From NCBI RefSeq assembly GCF_000716675.1, contig NZ_JNXT01000022.1:1-64000 (forward strand): DNA of 64,000 nt, given 5' to 3'. Every line of letters begins with the position of its first letter. Position 1 is the first letter of the stretch. Of this stretch, positions 19,104-31,265 are shown piece after piece. The notes beneath the pieces are model-generated. The model had not been told where the DNA came from. It did no database searches and worked only from the letters and a program-made list of their open reading frames with translations. The stretch comes from Streptomyces alboflavus (GTDB taxonomy: Bacteria > Actinomycetota > Actinomycetes > Streptomycetales > Streptomycetaceae). Made by a program: the position numbers and the translations under genes.

Positions 19104-19544
19104 CTACCCTCCCGTGGGCAGGTCCGTGCGCGGCGCCGAACCCAAGTGCACACCCACCCTCTTGACCAGCAGCGTCATCTCGTACGCCACCAGGCCGACG
19201 TCGGAGTCGGCGTCCGCGAGGACGGCGAGACAGCTGCCGTCACCCGCCGCCGTGACGAAGAGGAAGGCGTCGTCCAGCTCGACCACCGTCTGGCGGACCT
19301 TGCCCGCGTCGAAGTGGCGCCCCACGCCCTTGGCCAGGCTGTGGAATCCGGACGCGACGGCGGCAAGGTGCTCGCTGTCCTCGCGGGTCAGGTTCTTCGA
19401 CACGCCCGTGGGCAGGCCGTCCCCGGAGAGCACGAGTGCTTTGCGGATGCTGGCGACGCGCTCCACCAAGTCGTCGAGGAGCCAGTTCAGCTCCCCCGAT
19501 CCCCCGGTCGCGGTGGTGCGTGCGTCGGCCTTCGGTGCGGTCAT
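19104..19544 (-). CDS. cvnB: Conservon roadblock/LC7 protein CvnB
   Basis: A 146-residue roadblock/LC7 fold protein related to MglB, which acts as regulator or GTPase-activating partner of small G proteins such as CvnD. The domain begins ELNWLLDDLVERVASIRKALVLSGDGLP and continues with HLAAVASGFHSLAKGVG and the strand AFLFVTAAGDGSCLAVLAD. Its ATG overlaps the cvnA stop by four bases (ATGA), so the two are translationally coupled. Confidence 0.93.
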   Translation of the reverse strand: MTAPKADARTTATGGSGELNWLLDDLVERVASIRKALVLSGDGLPTGVSKNLTREDSEHLAAVASGFHSLAKGVGRHFDAGKVRQTVVELDDAFLFVTAAGDGSCLAVLADADSDVGLVAYEMTLLVKRVGVHLGSAPRTDLPTGG

Positions 19545-22500
19545 CGACCGTCCCCCTCAGATGTCGTTCCTGGTGCTGCGCCGTCCGGGACGTCGTCGCC
19601 CACGGCGTTCTCTTCACGGCCGCGCTGCCAGCCGCGCTGGAGCGAAGCCATTCGGCTGCGTACCTCGTCGGCGTCGCGCTCCTCAGCTCCGGCCCTGGCC
19701 GGGGTCGTGTCCAGCTCTGTGCGGCGGTCCGGGCTGTCCTTCAGCTGCGGGGCGAGGTTCGCCTGGCGGACCCTGCGGGGCAGCCCGCCGGCGGCCGGCG
19801 CGCCCTGATCGTTGCCCGCCGTCCGGGGCGGCGTGTCCGTGCTGCCTGCGGCCCGGTCCATGGGTCCTCTGTCCGTCCTTGCCGCCCGGTCCGCACCGGG
19901 CGCTGTCTCGGTGCGGGTGGTGGCACGCGGCGCGTCCGTCATCGGGCGGCGGCGGGGCAGGAGCGGCTGCGGGTCGGACGGGGTGTCCGGGCCGAGGGGG
20001 CGCGGGGGTGTGAGGTCGGGCCAGCCCGCGTCCGTCCTGGGGCGGCGCGGCAGGTCGACACCCGCGCCGCCGTTGGCGTCCGTGGTGTCCCGGGGGGCGC
20101 GCGCCGGGGTGCCGAGGCCGTCCCGTACGCGCTTGTCGAGTGCCCCGCGCGCGGGGCCGACGTCGGACCGGGTGTCGGTCGGTGCCTGGCCCAGGGGCCG
20201 GGATTCCCGGGCGGGGCCGCGGCCGGGCCACCCCGTGCCGGTGTCGCGGCGGGCGTTGTCGCTGTCCGGGTCGGCGGTGTCGGTGTCGCGGGCAGGGCCG
20301 ACGTCCGTGTCACGGGTGCGGGCGGGGCCCACGCGGCGGCCGTGCGAGGAGACCAGCTTCGGGGTGCGGCGGCGTGCCAGGGGCACGGTGCCGCCCGGGG
20401 CGGGCTCGTCGTCGAGGGGCTCGTCGGGGTGCAGGGCGTCGTGGCCCGCCGAGTCGGCGGCGCGGACGGGCTCGCCGAGGTCGGGCTCGCGGGCGTCGCG
20501 GGCCTGCTGGTGCTGCTCCCCGGCGGTCTCGCCGACGCGGCGGCGCGGGCGGAAGAGGCCGCCGCGCTCGCTGTCCTCGTCCTCCAGGGCACCCGGGAAG
20601 CCGTCGAGTCCCGCCATGCCGACGGGCGCCTCCAGCTCGACCGGTCCGTCCAGGAGGGACGCGGGCAGACCGGGCAGTTCGACGGGCGTCTGGGCGAGGG
20701 CGGCGTCGCGGTCGTGCGTGGTACCGCCCACGGCCTTCTGCGGCTGCGGCCGGTCGAGGCGGAAGCCGACGCCTCCGGTGTCGGGCACGTCGTCGGTGAG
20801 CAGCGACTCCGGTATGAACACGACGGCGGTGGTGCCGCCGTACGGGGAGGGCTGCAGCGAGACGCGGACGCGCTGGCGCTGGGCCAGGCGGCTGACCACG
20901 AAGAGGCCGAGGCGGTCGGTGTCGGACAGCTCGAACTCGGGGGTCTCGGCGAGGCGGAGGTTGGCGTCGAGGAGGACTTCGGAGGCCATGCCGAGGCCGC
21001 GGTCGTGGATCTCCAGGGTGAAGCCGTTCGCGACGTGCTCGCCGAGGACCTGCACCGCGGTGTGCGGGGGCGAGAACACCGTGGCGTTCTCCAGGAGTTC
21101 GGCCAGCAGGTGCGTGAGGTCGGCGACCGCGGGGCCGGTGACGGCGATGCGCGGCAGTCGGCGCACCTCGATGCGTTCGTAGTCCTCGACCTCGGCGACG
21201 GCGGCGCGGACGACGTCCATGAGCTGGACGGGCTTGCGCCACTGCCGGGACGGGGCGGCGCCGGAGAGGATGACGAGGCCCTCGGCGTGCCGCCGCATGC
21301 GGGTGGTGAGGTGGTCGAGGCGGAAGAGGTCGGCGAGCTCGTCGGTGTCCTCGGTGCGGCGCTCCATGGTGTCGAGGAGCGTGAGCTGCTTGTGCAGCAG
21401 GACCTGGCTGCGGCGAGCGAGGTTGACGAACACCTCCGAGACGCCGCGCCGCAGGTCGGCCTGCTTGACGGTGGCCTCGACCGCGGCGCGCTGCAAGGTG
21501 TTGAGGGCCTGGCCGACCTGGCCGATCTCGTCCTTGTCGTAGGTCAGGCGCGGCGCCTCGGTCTCCACGTCGACCTGCTCGCCCGCCGCGAGACGGCGCA
21601 GCAGTCCGGGCAACCGGACGCCGGAGGCCTCGTGGGCCTCCAGGCGCAGGCGGCGCAGGTCGCGGATGAGGCTGCGGCCGATGCGTACGGAGAGGAAGAG
21701 GGACAGGAGCACGGCGAGCAGGCCGAGCACACCGGCGACGGCCAGTTGCACGATGACGGTGATGGCCTGGGGGCGGGCGCGGTCGCGCAGCCGGTCGACG
21801 GCGTCGTCGGTGCGGTCGGCGAGGCCGGTGAGGACCTTGTCCGACTCGCGGTCCCAGTCGCTGGACGTGACCGCGCGGGGGGTGCCCCCGCCGGAGTCCA
21901 TCAGCAACTGTTCGGCGTCGCGCAGACGGCTCGTCTCGGCGCCGTTCAAGTAGCGCTCGAAGCGGGCCCGCTCGTTGTCCGGGAGCTGGGTGAGGCTGTT
22001 GTCGAGGAGCACACCGCGCTGCGCCACGAGGTCGGAGACCTGGCGGATCTCGCTCTTGGTGACGGTGCCCGCGACCAGGGCGGAACCGATCAACGCGTCT
22101 TCACGGGAGAGCAGTTCACGGACCTGGCCGACGCCGACGAGCGCACGCCCCTCCGCGGTGACGCCCACGTCGTCGAGAGCGTTCAGCGTCATCAGGAAGC
22201 CGAAGCAGGGGTCGGTCAGGCGCGTGTACATCTTCAGCGCCTTGTCCCGGCTGATCGTGCCTTCCTCGACCGTGCGGCGCAGCGCGTCGAGTCCCTTGAA
22301 GGAGTCGAGGGCGACGCTCAGGCGCTCCTCCGACTGACCGTCGAGGGCCTCACGGGCGTCGGACTTCCGGGCCTTGGACTCGATCTTGGCGACGAGCCTG
22401 TCGGTGGCCCCTCGGCTGCGGCGCAGCGCGGCGAGCGCGTCCGACGCACGGGGGTCGGCCAGATAGACGAGGGTCTGGCGCCGCTCCTCCTGCACCACTT

Positions 22501-22678
22501 CGACGGTGTCCTGGAGCGGTCTTGCCAGGTCGTCGAGGATGTACGCCGTGTCGATGAGCTTGTTCGCCTCGCGCCCCGTGAGGAAGGTGGCAAAGCCCCA
22601 GATCGCCGTGAGGGACACGAGCGGCACGAGCAGCAATGCCACGATCTTCCGGCGGATTGACTTCCCGCGAAAGCGCAT
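19541..22678 (-). CDS. cvnA: Conservon sensor histidine-kinase-like protein CvnA
   Basis: A 1045-residue membrane sensor. One transmembrane helix is at about residues 13-32, followed by an extracytoplasmic nitrate/nitrite-sensor-type helical domain. A second helix (VAGVLGLLAVLLSLFLSV) leads into a HAMP-like linker. The helical LFRLDHLTTRMRRHAEGL segment and the ATPase lid (HLLAELLENATVFSPP, DRGLGMASEVL) follow. The last ~330 residues are a disordered Arg/Pro/Asp-rich tail (MDRAAGSTDTPPRTAG-like). The ATG at 22678 has GGGGGAGG just upstream; the frame runs further up but without support. Signal input is unknown. Confidence 0.92.
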   Translation of the reverse strand: MRFRGKSIRRKIVALLLVPLVSLTAIWGFATFLTGREANKLIDTAYILDDLARPLQDTVEVVQEERRQTLVYLADPRASDALAALRRSRGATDRLVAKIESKARKSDAREALDGQSEERLSVALDSFKGLDALRRTVEEGTISRDKALKMYTRLTDPCFGFLMTLNALDDVGVTAEGRALVGVGQVRELLSREDALIGSALVAGTVTKSEIRQVSDLVAQRGVLLDNSLTQLPDNERARFERYLNGAETSRLRDAEQLLMDSGGGTPRAVTSSDWDRESDKVLTGLADRTDDAVDRLRDRARPQAITVIVQLAVAGVLGLLAVLLSLFLSVRIGRSLIRDLRRLRLEAHEASGVRLPGLLRRLAAGEQVDVETEAPRLTYDKDEIGQVGQALNTLQRAAVEATVKQADLRRGVSEVFVNLARRSQVLLHKQLTLLDTMERRTEDTDELADLFRLDHLTTRMRRHAEGLVILSGAAPSRQWRKPVQLMDVVRAAVAEVEDYERIEVRRLPRIAVTGPAVADLTHLLAELLENATVFSPPHTAVQVLGEHVANGFTLEIHDRGLGMASEVLLDANLRLAETPEFELSDTDRLGLFVVSRLAQRQRVRVSLQPSPYGGTTAVVFIPESLLTDDVPDTGGVGFRLDRPQPQKAVGGTTHDRDAALAQTPVELPGLPASLLDGPVELEAPVGMAGLDGFPGALEDEDSERGGLFRPRRRVGETAGEQHQQARDAREPDLGEPVRAADSAGHDALHPDEPLDDEPAPGGTVPLARRRTPKLVSSHGRRVGPARTRDTDVGPARDTDTADPDSDNARRDTGTGWPGRGPARESRPLGQAPTDTRSDVGPARGALDKRVRDGLGTPARAPRDTTDANGGAGVDLPRRPRTDAGWPDLTPPRPLGPDTPSDPQPLLPRRRPMTDAPRATTRTETAPGADRAARTDRGPMDRAAGSTDTPPRTAGNDQGAPAAGGLPRRVRQANLAPQLKDSPDRRTELDTTPARAGAEERDADEVRSRMASLQRGWQRGREENAVGDDVPDGAAPGTTSEGDGR

Positions 22679-22844
22679 GGCCTCCCCCAGATCGGGCCCC
22701 TCACAGCCGCGCTTCGACCAGGGGCACGCATGTGCGTCAACAAACGGCGCGAGCCTACTACTGAGACACGTGCAACTCGAAGGGACGTCCGGACGCTTTT
22801 CAGCCGTGACGCGAAAAGGGCATCCATAGTTGTCCGCCCATTGG

Positions 22845-22876
22845 GGGAGATTGTCTCCCGCATGTGCCACATGCGG
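22845..22876. promoter_or_regulatory. Two adjacent palindromes upstream of cvnA
   Basis: GGGAGA-TTG-TCTCCC (22845-22859) directly abuts a perfect 19-bp palindrome, CCGCATGTG-C-CACATGCGG (22858-22876). They lie about 180 bp before cvnA and 390 bp before the rightward membrane-protein gene, in a 589-bp gap (22679-23267). The gap has no credible gene; open frames through it are Arg/Gly-rich shadows. The pair is a strong candidate operator for the conservon or the divergent gene. Confidence 0.6.
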
Positions 22877-23267
22877 ACCGAGCCCATCACCCGTACTGGC
22901 AGGCCCAGTTGGCCTGAACTGTTCGCCGAGCGGAACCGATCGCACCGAAAGGGGATCTCTCATCCCGGGGGATCCGTCGTCGGGAGCGGGAATCTTCCGT
23001 GGCGCCCATTCGTCGATCAGTACGAGAGCGGATGCGCACGGGGGCCGAGTGGGGCGGGCGCCGGAAGGTGCGGGGGCGCAAGAGCAGACGAAGCAGACAG
23101 GGGCGGGGACCGCGGACGGCTGCACGGCCGGGCCCTGGCAGCACGGCGTAAAGCAGCGTAAAACGGGCAGCAAGCGGAGAGTCGGACATGAGAGCTCTCG
23201 ATCGGCCGGCCGCCAGGCACGGGCAGGACGGCGGCTGGGGCAGGACAGCGGGGGGAGTGACGAGTTG

Positions 23268-24056
23268 ATGGGTACGACAGAGCGCCGGCGGGCGTCGGCG
23301 GGCAGGACGTCCGAGAAGTCCGCGAGCACCGAAGCGGCGGAGAAGGACAAGGAGTCGACGGGTCGGCGGGCAGCCGGGGCGGCTTCCGCCACACGGCTCG
23401 CGGAGAGAACGAGCGACGACTCCCGGGGCGGCCGCGCCAGAGCGGCCGAGGGGCGCGGGCAGTCGAAGGGTTCGGGGCGGCGTGCCGAGGCCAAGACTCT
23501 GGAGCGGCGCGCCGAGCCGAGGGGCGCGGATCGGACCGCGGGGTCCGGGAGTTCGGACGGCCGCGAGTTCGGGGAGGGTCGTGGTCCTACGGACGGGCGT
23601 GACTCGGCGGAGGTGCGGGAGCGGCAGGGTCACTTCGAGGCGCTGGACGACGGGGAGTACACGGAGCGGCGGCCGCTGTGGGTGGACGAGCCCGCGCGTC
23701 GGCCGCGGCTGCCCGACCCCGTCCGCAAGGCGGCCGTGCGGGCCGTACTCATCGTGTCCTTGACGCTCATCCAGGCGATGACGGCGTTCTTCTGCACGAT
23801 GGCCGAGTCCTGGCTGGCCTTCCCCATGGTGCTGAGCAGCGTGGCCAGCACGGTCGTGGCGACGTGGGGCGTGTGCGACGTCTGGGTGACCCGCCAGGTG
23901 TGGAACCAGCGCAACGGCGTGGTGTCTATGCCCAGCAGCACGGCACGCAGACTCCGGCGCGAGCGCCGACGCGCCCGCCGCCAGGCACGCGTCGCCGGCC
24001 GCGCCAAGGAGGGCATACGGAGCCCGGGCGGACAGGGGCAGCTGTCGCACTCCTGA
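23268..24056 (+). CDS. Membrane protein with long disordered N-terminus
   Basis: A protein of about 262 residues that I cannot assign. The first ~150 residues are a highly charged, Arg/Glu/Gly/Ser-rich disordered region. Two hydrophobic helices follow (VRAVLIVSLTLIQAMTAFF and FPMVLSSVASTVVATWGV), then a basic RRLRRERRRARRQARV tail. The ATG at 23268 follows GGGGGAG. It is divergent from the conservon and could be a membrane accessory. The composition of the N-terminal part is biased enough that the true start could be later. Confidence 0.7.
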   Translation: MGTTERRRASAGRTSEKSASTEAAEKDKESTGRRAAGAASATRLAERTSDDSRGGRARAAEGRGQSKGSGRRAEAKTLERRAEPRGADRTAGSGSSDGREFGEGRGPTDGRDSAEVRERQGHFEALDDGEYTERRPLWVDEPARRPRLPDPVRKAAVRAVLIVSLTLIQAMTAFFCTMAESWLAFPMVLSSVASTVVATWGVCDVWVTRQVWNQRNGVVSMPSSTARRLRRERRRARRQARVAGRAKEGIRSPGGQGQLSHS

Positions 24057-24128
24057 GCGCGCCGAATCGGCGAGTCGGCGAGTCGGCGACAAAGGGTCGG
24101 GGACTGTTGGCGGCGGGTGGGGCCGCGG

Positions 24129-25529
24129 TCAGGCAGCTGTTGTCTGTCGGGCCCGCAGCTCTCGTCGCGTTCTCATGAACGGGCGGGCGCAGTTGACCGC
24201 GAGCGCGGCCGTCACCCGGCCCGCGTGTTCGTACAGCGCGAGGAAACCGCCGTCGTCCGGACTGCCCTCCGCGATCCGTACGGTGGCGTCGGCGGGGCGG
24301 TGTCCAGCGAACTGGATGCGGGAGCCGTACTGGTCGGACCAGAAGTACGGCAGCGCGGTGACGAACTCCACGGTGCGGGCGGCGAGCAGGTTACGGACGG
24401 CGACGCGGGGTTGCTCCGTCGCACTCGTCCAGTGTTCGGAACGAACGCCGCCCACGCGGGCGACGTCTCCCACGGCGACCACCTGCGGGAGCGAGGTGAC
24501 GCAGCCGTCGTCGCACAGGACGCCGTCGCCCACGGCGAGCGAAGTGCCGGAGAGCCAGCCGGTGTTGGGGGTGGCGCCGATGCCGACGACGACCACGTCG
24601 GCGGGGAGGACGCGGCCGTCGGACAGCTCGACCGCGGTGACGTGGCCGGAGGTGCCGGGCCGGGGGTTTCCCGGGGCGGTGGCGCCGGACGGGGCGGCGG
24701 GGGCCATGCGGTGCAGGCCTGCCACGCCCGTGCCGGTGAGCAGGCGGGCGCCGCCCTTTCGGTGCAGGTCGGCGCAGAACAGGGCCATGTCCGGGCCGAG
24801 TTGCGGAATCAGGGGCAGAGGGGCGGCCTCGACGACGGTGACGTCATGGCCGAGGGCGACGCACGACGACGCGGTCTCGGCGCCGATGAAGCCACCGCCG
24901 ATCACCACGACTCGACGGGGGCCACGGGCCAGGTCGGCGCGCAGGGCATGGGCGTCGGCGAGCGTACGCAAGGTGTGGACGCCCGCGGGCTGAGGGCCCG
25001 GCAGGCGGCGGGCCGACGCTCCGGTCGCGAGGACGACGCCGTCGGTGACGACCGTGCGGCCGTCGTCGAGGAGGACGGCGCGGCCGTGCTGATCGAGGCC
25101 GGTCGCGTGGACGCCGAGCAGCCATTCGGCGGCCAGGTCCGCGATCTCCTCGGGGTCGGTGAGGGCGAGTGGGTCGGTTGGGGCGGATTCGTATGCTGCG
25201 GGGGATGTGGGGGTGTTGCCAGTCGTGGGGTCGGACTTCGCGGCCGCGCCCGGGACGGTGCCAGGCCCGGGGCCGGTGGCGCCGTCCGTGGCGCTGGTCG
25301 CGGGCGTGGCCGTGCCCGTGCCCGTGCCCGTGCCCGGGGCGCTGTACGCGGCCCTGGCAGTGGCTGTGTCCGCAGCCGTGAGGAATGACTTGGAGAGGGG
25401 TGGGCGGTCGTACGGCAGGTGGGGTTCGGCGCCGACGATCACGAGGCGGCCGTCGAAGCCCTGGGCGCGCAGCTCGCGGGCCGCGTAGAGACCGGCGAGG
25501 GAGGCGCCCACGACGGTGACGGTGTTCAT
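24129..25529 (-). CDS. FAD-dependent ferredoxin reductase with low-complexity insert
   Basis: A 466-residue NAD(P)H reductase of the rubredoxin/ferredoxin-reductase group. The FAD site is TVVGASLAGLYAARELR, followed by PYDRPPLSKSFLT. The NAD site is VVVIGGGFIGAETASSCVALG. Later ADVVVVGIGATPNTGWL and VAVGDVAR are typical. Between residues ~53 and ~115 sits a Gly/Thr/Pro/Ala-rich insertion (GTGTGTATPATSATDG ...) not usual in the family. A second softer insert near residue 280 reads APSGATAPGNPRPG. It overlaps the upstream Rieske ferredoxin gene by ATGA. The pair probably supplies electrons to the Rieske oxygenase at 32529-33647, by analogy with other ring-hydroxylase systems. Confidence 0.88.
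   Translation of the reverse strand: MNTVTVVGASLAGLYAARELRAQGFDGRLVIVGAEPHLPYDRPPLSKSFLTAADTATARAAYSAPGTGTGTGTATPATSATDGATGPGPGTVPGAAAKSDPTTGNTPTSPAAYESAPTDPLALTDPEEIADLAAEWLLGVHATGLDQHGRAVLLDDGRTVVTDGVVLATGASARRLPGPQPAGVHTLRTLADAHALRADLARGPRRVVVIGGGFIGAETASSCVALGHDVTVVEAAPLPLIPQLGPDMALFCADLHRKGGARLLTGTGVAGLHRMAPAAPSGATAPGNPRPGTSGHVTAVELSDGRVLPADVVVVGIGATPNTGWLSGTSLAVGDGVLCDDGCVTSLPQVVAVGDVARVGGVRSEHWTSATEQPRVAVRNLLAARTVEFVTALPYFWSDQYGSRIQFAGHRPADATVRIAEGSPDDGGFLALYEHAGRVTAALAVNCARPFMRTRRELRARQTTAA
25311..25334. repeat. (CGTGCC)4 hexamer repeat inside the reductase gene
   Basis: Four perfect tandem copies of CGTGCC encode the Gly-Thr run of the reductase insert. Because the unit is six bases, copy-number changes keep the frame. 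Confidence 0.9.
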
Positions 25530-25990
25530 GCGGCGGACCCCTCACCGGTCAACGAGCCTCGCCCGGGGCCGGAGGCGGCGAGGGAGGCGGGGGCGGAGGC
25601 CGCGAGGGAAGCGGCGGACAAGGAGGCGGCGGCCGCGAGGGGCGCGGAGGCCGGGAGGGGAGCAGCGGCCGGGACGGGGGTCGCGGCCGGGTCGGTCAGG
25701 TGGACATGGATGGTTCCGTCGACCACGCTCACGCGGTGGGTGCGCACCGCGCGGCGGGCCGGCAGACACGTCGGCTCTCCGGTCCGGAGATCGAATGAGG
25801 CGGCGTGCAGCGGGCATTCGACCAGACAGCCCTCCAGCCAGCCCTCGGAGAGGGAGGCGTCCTGGTGACTGCAGGTGTCGTCGACGGCGTACAGCGCGCC
25901 GTCGGCGTTGAACACCGCGACGGGGGGTGTGGTGTCGAGACGGACGGACTCGCCCGCAGGGAGGTCTTCAAGGCGGCAGACGGGAATCAC
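25526..25990 (-). CDS. Rieske [2Fe-2S] ferredoxin with Ala-rich tail
   Basis: A 154-residue protein. Residues 1 to ~100 are a small Rieske domain: cluster ligands DTCSHQDASLSEG (CxH) and VECPLHAASFDLRTGEP (CxxH). The last ~50 residues are an Ala/Ser/Pro-rich tail with no known function. It would carry electrons from the adjacent reductase to an oxygenase. The GTG at 25990 begins VIPVCRLEDLPAGE and follows AGGAGG by four bases. A start further up (26092) would add non-Rieske sequence. The stop overlaps the reductase start, so the two are made together. Confidence 0.88.
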   Translation of the reverse strand: MIPVCRLEDLPAGESVRLDTTPPVAVFNADGALYAVDDTCSHQDASLSEGWLEGCLVECPLHAASFDLRTGEPTCLPARRAVRTHRVSVVDGTIHVHLTDPAATPVPAAAPLPASAPLAAAASLSAASLAASAPASLAASGPGRGSLTGEGSAA

Positions 25991-26002
25991 GGGCCCTCCT
26001 CT

Positions 26003-26037
26003 GGATCTGTCGGCCCGGTGGGATCTGTCGGCACGGT
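26003..26037. repeat. 18-bp tandem repeat in front of the Rieske gene
   Basis: GGATCTGTCGGCCCGGT (26003-26019) is repeated at 26021-26037 with one change. The copies start 13 bp before the Rieske ferredoxin start codon, so they would lie in its leader or promoter. They could be protein sites or a slippage product. Confidence 0.6.
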
Positions 26038-26083
26038 CCGGGACCGTTCGGGCCAAGGACTCTTCGGTAGCATGAAGTTTCAT

Positions 26084-26105
26084 ATGGCGCACCAGAGAGC
26101 GCTAT
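26084..26105. promoter_or_regulatory. Candidate IclR operator between reductase operon and iclR
   Basis: ATGGCGC (26084-26090) and GCGCTAT (26099-26105) form a near-perfect inverted repeat with an 8-base spacer. The right arm contains CGCTATG (26100-26106), which recurs inverted (CATAGCG) twice before the betaine operon. It lies in the 204-bp divergent gap between the Rieske/reductase operon and the IclR gene. Confidence 0.5.
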
Positions 26106-26194
26106 GCGCAACAGAATCCGGTGGGATGCCCATCGCGTCAAGGGGCTCCCTGGGACGCGGCTCCGAGAGGCCGCCGAGTGGTGAGAGTTGAGAT

Positions 26195-27082
26195 ATGACC
26201 CGCACGCGGAAACAGCCTGGCCAGAACGAGGAGCCGCACCAGGGAGCAGCCCAGGAGGAGCGCCGGGAAGGGCGCGAGGAAGAACCCGGGAAGCCCCGGG
26301 AGGCACGTGAGCCACAGGCCAAGGCTCCCGCCGGTTCGGTGCAGTCCGTCGACCGCGCGGTGAGCGTCCTCGAGATCCTCGCCCGGCACGGCGAGGCCGG
26401 GGTGACGGAGATCGCCGACGAGCTGGGGGTGCACAAGTCGACGGCGTTCCGGCTGCTCGGCGTGCTGGAGAACCGCGGTCTCGTCGGGCAGGCGAAGGAC
26501 CGCGGCAAGTACTTCCTCGGCGCGGGCGTCCTGCGCCTCGCCGGGGCGGCGGCGGTACGGATGGACATCTCCCAGGAGGGCGGTCCGGTCTGCCGCGAGC
26601 TGGCCGACGAGCTGGGCGAGACGGTCAACATCGCCGTCCTCGACGACGACGCCGCGGTCAACATCATGCAGGCCCGCGGGCCCGCGTCCGTGACCGCCCA
26701 GAACTGGCTCGGCCGGCGCACCCCGCTGCACGCCACCTCCAGCGGGAAGGTCCTGCTCGCGCACCTGCCGACGACCCTGCGCGAGGGCCAGATCGCCCGC
26801 ACGCTGCCCCGCATCACCGAGCACACGGTGACCGGAACGGTGGCGCTGCGCCGCGACCTGGAGGCCGTCGTCCAGCAGGGCTTCGCCATCGCCGTGGAGG
26901 AGCTCGAGGTCGGGCTCGCCGCCGTGGCCGCCCCGGTGCGGGCGCACGACGGCAAGGTCATCGGGGCCCTGAGCGCTTCCGGGCCGGTGTACCGGCTGAC
27001 GGAGGACCGGCTCACCGAGCTGGCCAAGCGCACGGTCGCGGCGGCGGTGGAGCTGTCGCGGCGGATGGGCTACGGCTTCTGA
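26195..27082 (+). CDS. IclR-family transcriptional regulator
   Basis: A 295-residue regulator. A disordered charged N-terminus of ~45 residues precedes the winged helix-turn-helix (VQSVDRAVSVLEILARHGEAGVTEIADELGVHKSTAFRLLGVLENRGLV). The C-terminal effector domain follows (WLGRRTPLHATSSGKVLLAHLP and EELEVGLAAVAAPV). It lies between the divergent ferredoxin/reductase operon and the co-directional betaine operon, so it is the likely local regulator of both, probably responding to betaine, dimethylglycine, sarcosine or formaldehyde. The repeated CGCTATG motif on both sides supports that. Whether it activates or represses cannot be seen. Confidence 0.92.
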   Translation: MTRTRKQPGQNEEPHQGAAQEERREGREEEPGKPREAREPQAKAPAGSVQSVDRAVSVLEILARHGEAGVTEIADELGVHKSTAFRLLGVLENRGLVGQAKDRGKYFLGAGVLRLAGAAAVRMDISQEGGPVCRELADELGETVNIAVLDDDAAVNIMQARGPASVTAQNWLGRRTPLHATSSGKVLLAHLPTTLREGQIARTLPRITEHTVTGTVALRRDLEAVVQQGFAIAVEELEVGLAAVAAPVRAHDGKVIGALSASGPVYRLTEDRLTELAKRTVAAAVELSRRMGYGF

Positions 27083-27385
27083 CGGCCGCGGGGTAGAGGG
27101 CCGTGCAGGGGCGCGGCCCACCCCCGTCCGCCCACGCGCGGGCCACCCCCCTCCGCCCCACGGTCCGCCGCGCGCCCCGGCCGTCCTCCTTGCCGCCGTC
27201 TCGCGGCGCGCCCCCGCCCGGTGCCGGACGCCACGCCCACGCCCGCACACCGCGCTGCCGCGCCGCACACCGCACACCGCGCCACACACCGCGCCGCAGC
27301 GCGCCTCCCGCCGCCTGGCCGATGCCGAGCGGGGCCGAACCGGGCCTGGCCGACGCCGAGCCGGGCCGGGCAGGGCCCACGCCGG

Positions 27386-27420
27386 GCCGAGCCGAGCCGA
27401 GCCGAGCCGAGCCGAGCCGC
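27386..27420. repeat. GCCGA pentamer repeat
   Basis: Six GCCGA units and one GCCGC lie in tandem in the 525-bp gap (27083-27607) between the IclR gene and the betaine operon. The first ~350 bp of the gap is strongly C-rich on the plus strand, and its long minus-strand frame is low-complexity Arg/Gly/Ala sequence, so I count it as non-coding. Confidence 0.85.
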
Positions 27421-27479
27421 CCAAGCGGGACACCCCCGCACGCCTGCCCGCACCCCCGCCAGACCCGTTTCGCGACACC

Positions 27480-31260
<3,781 letters not shown>

Positions 31261-31265
31261 CCGTC

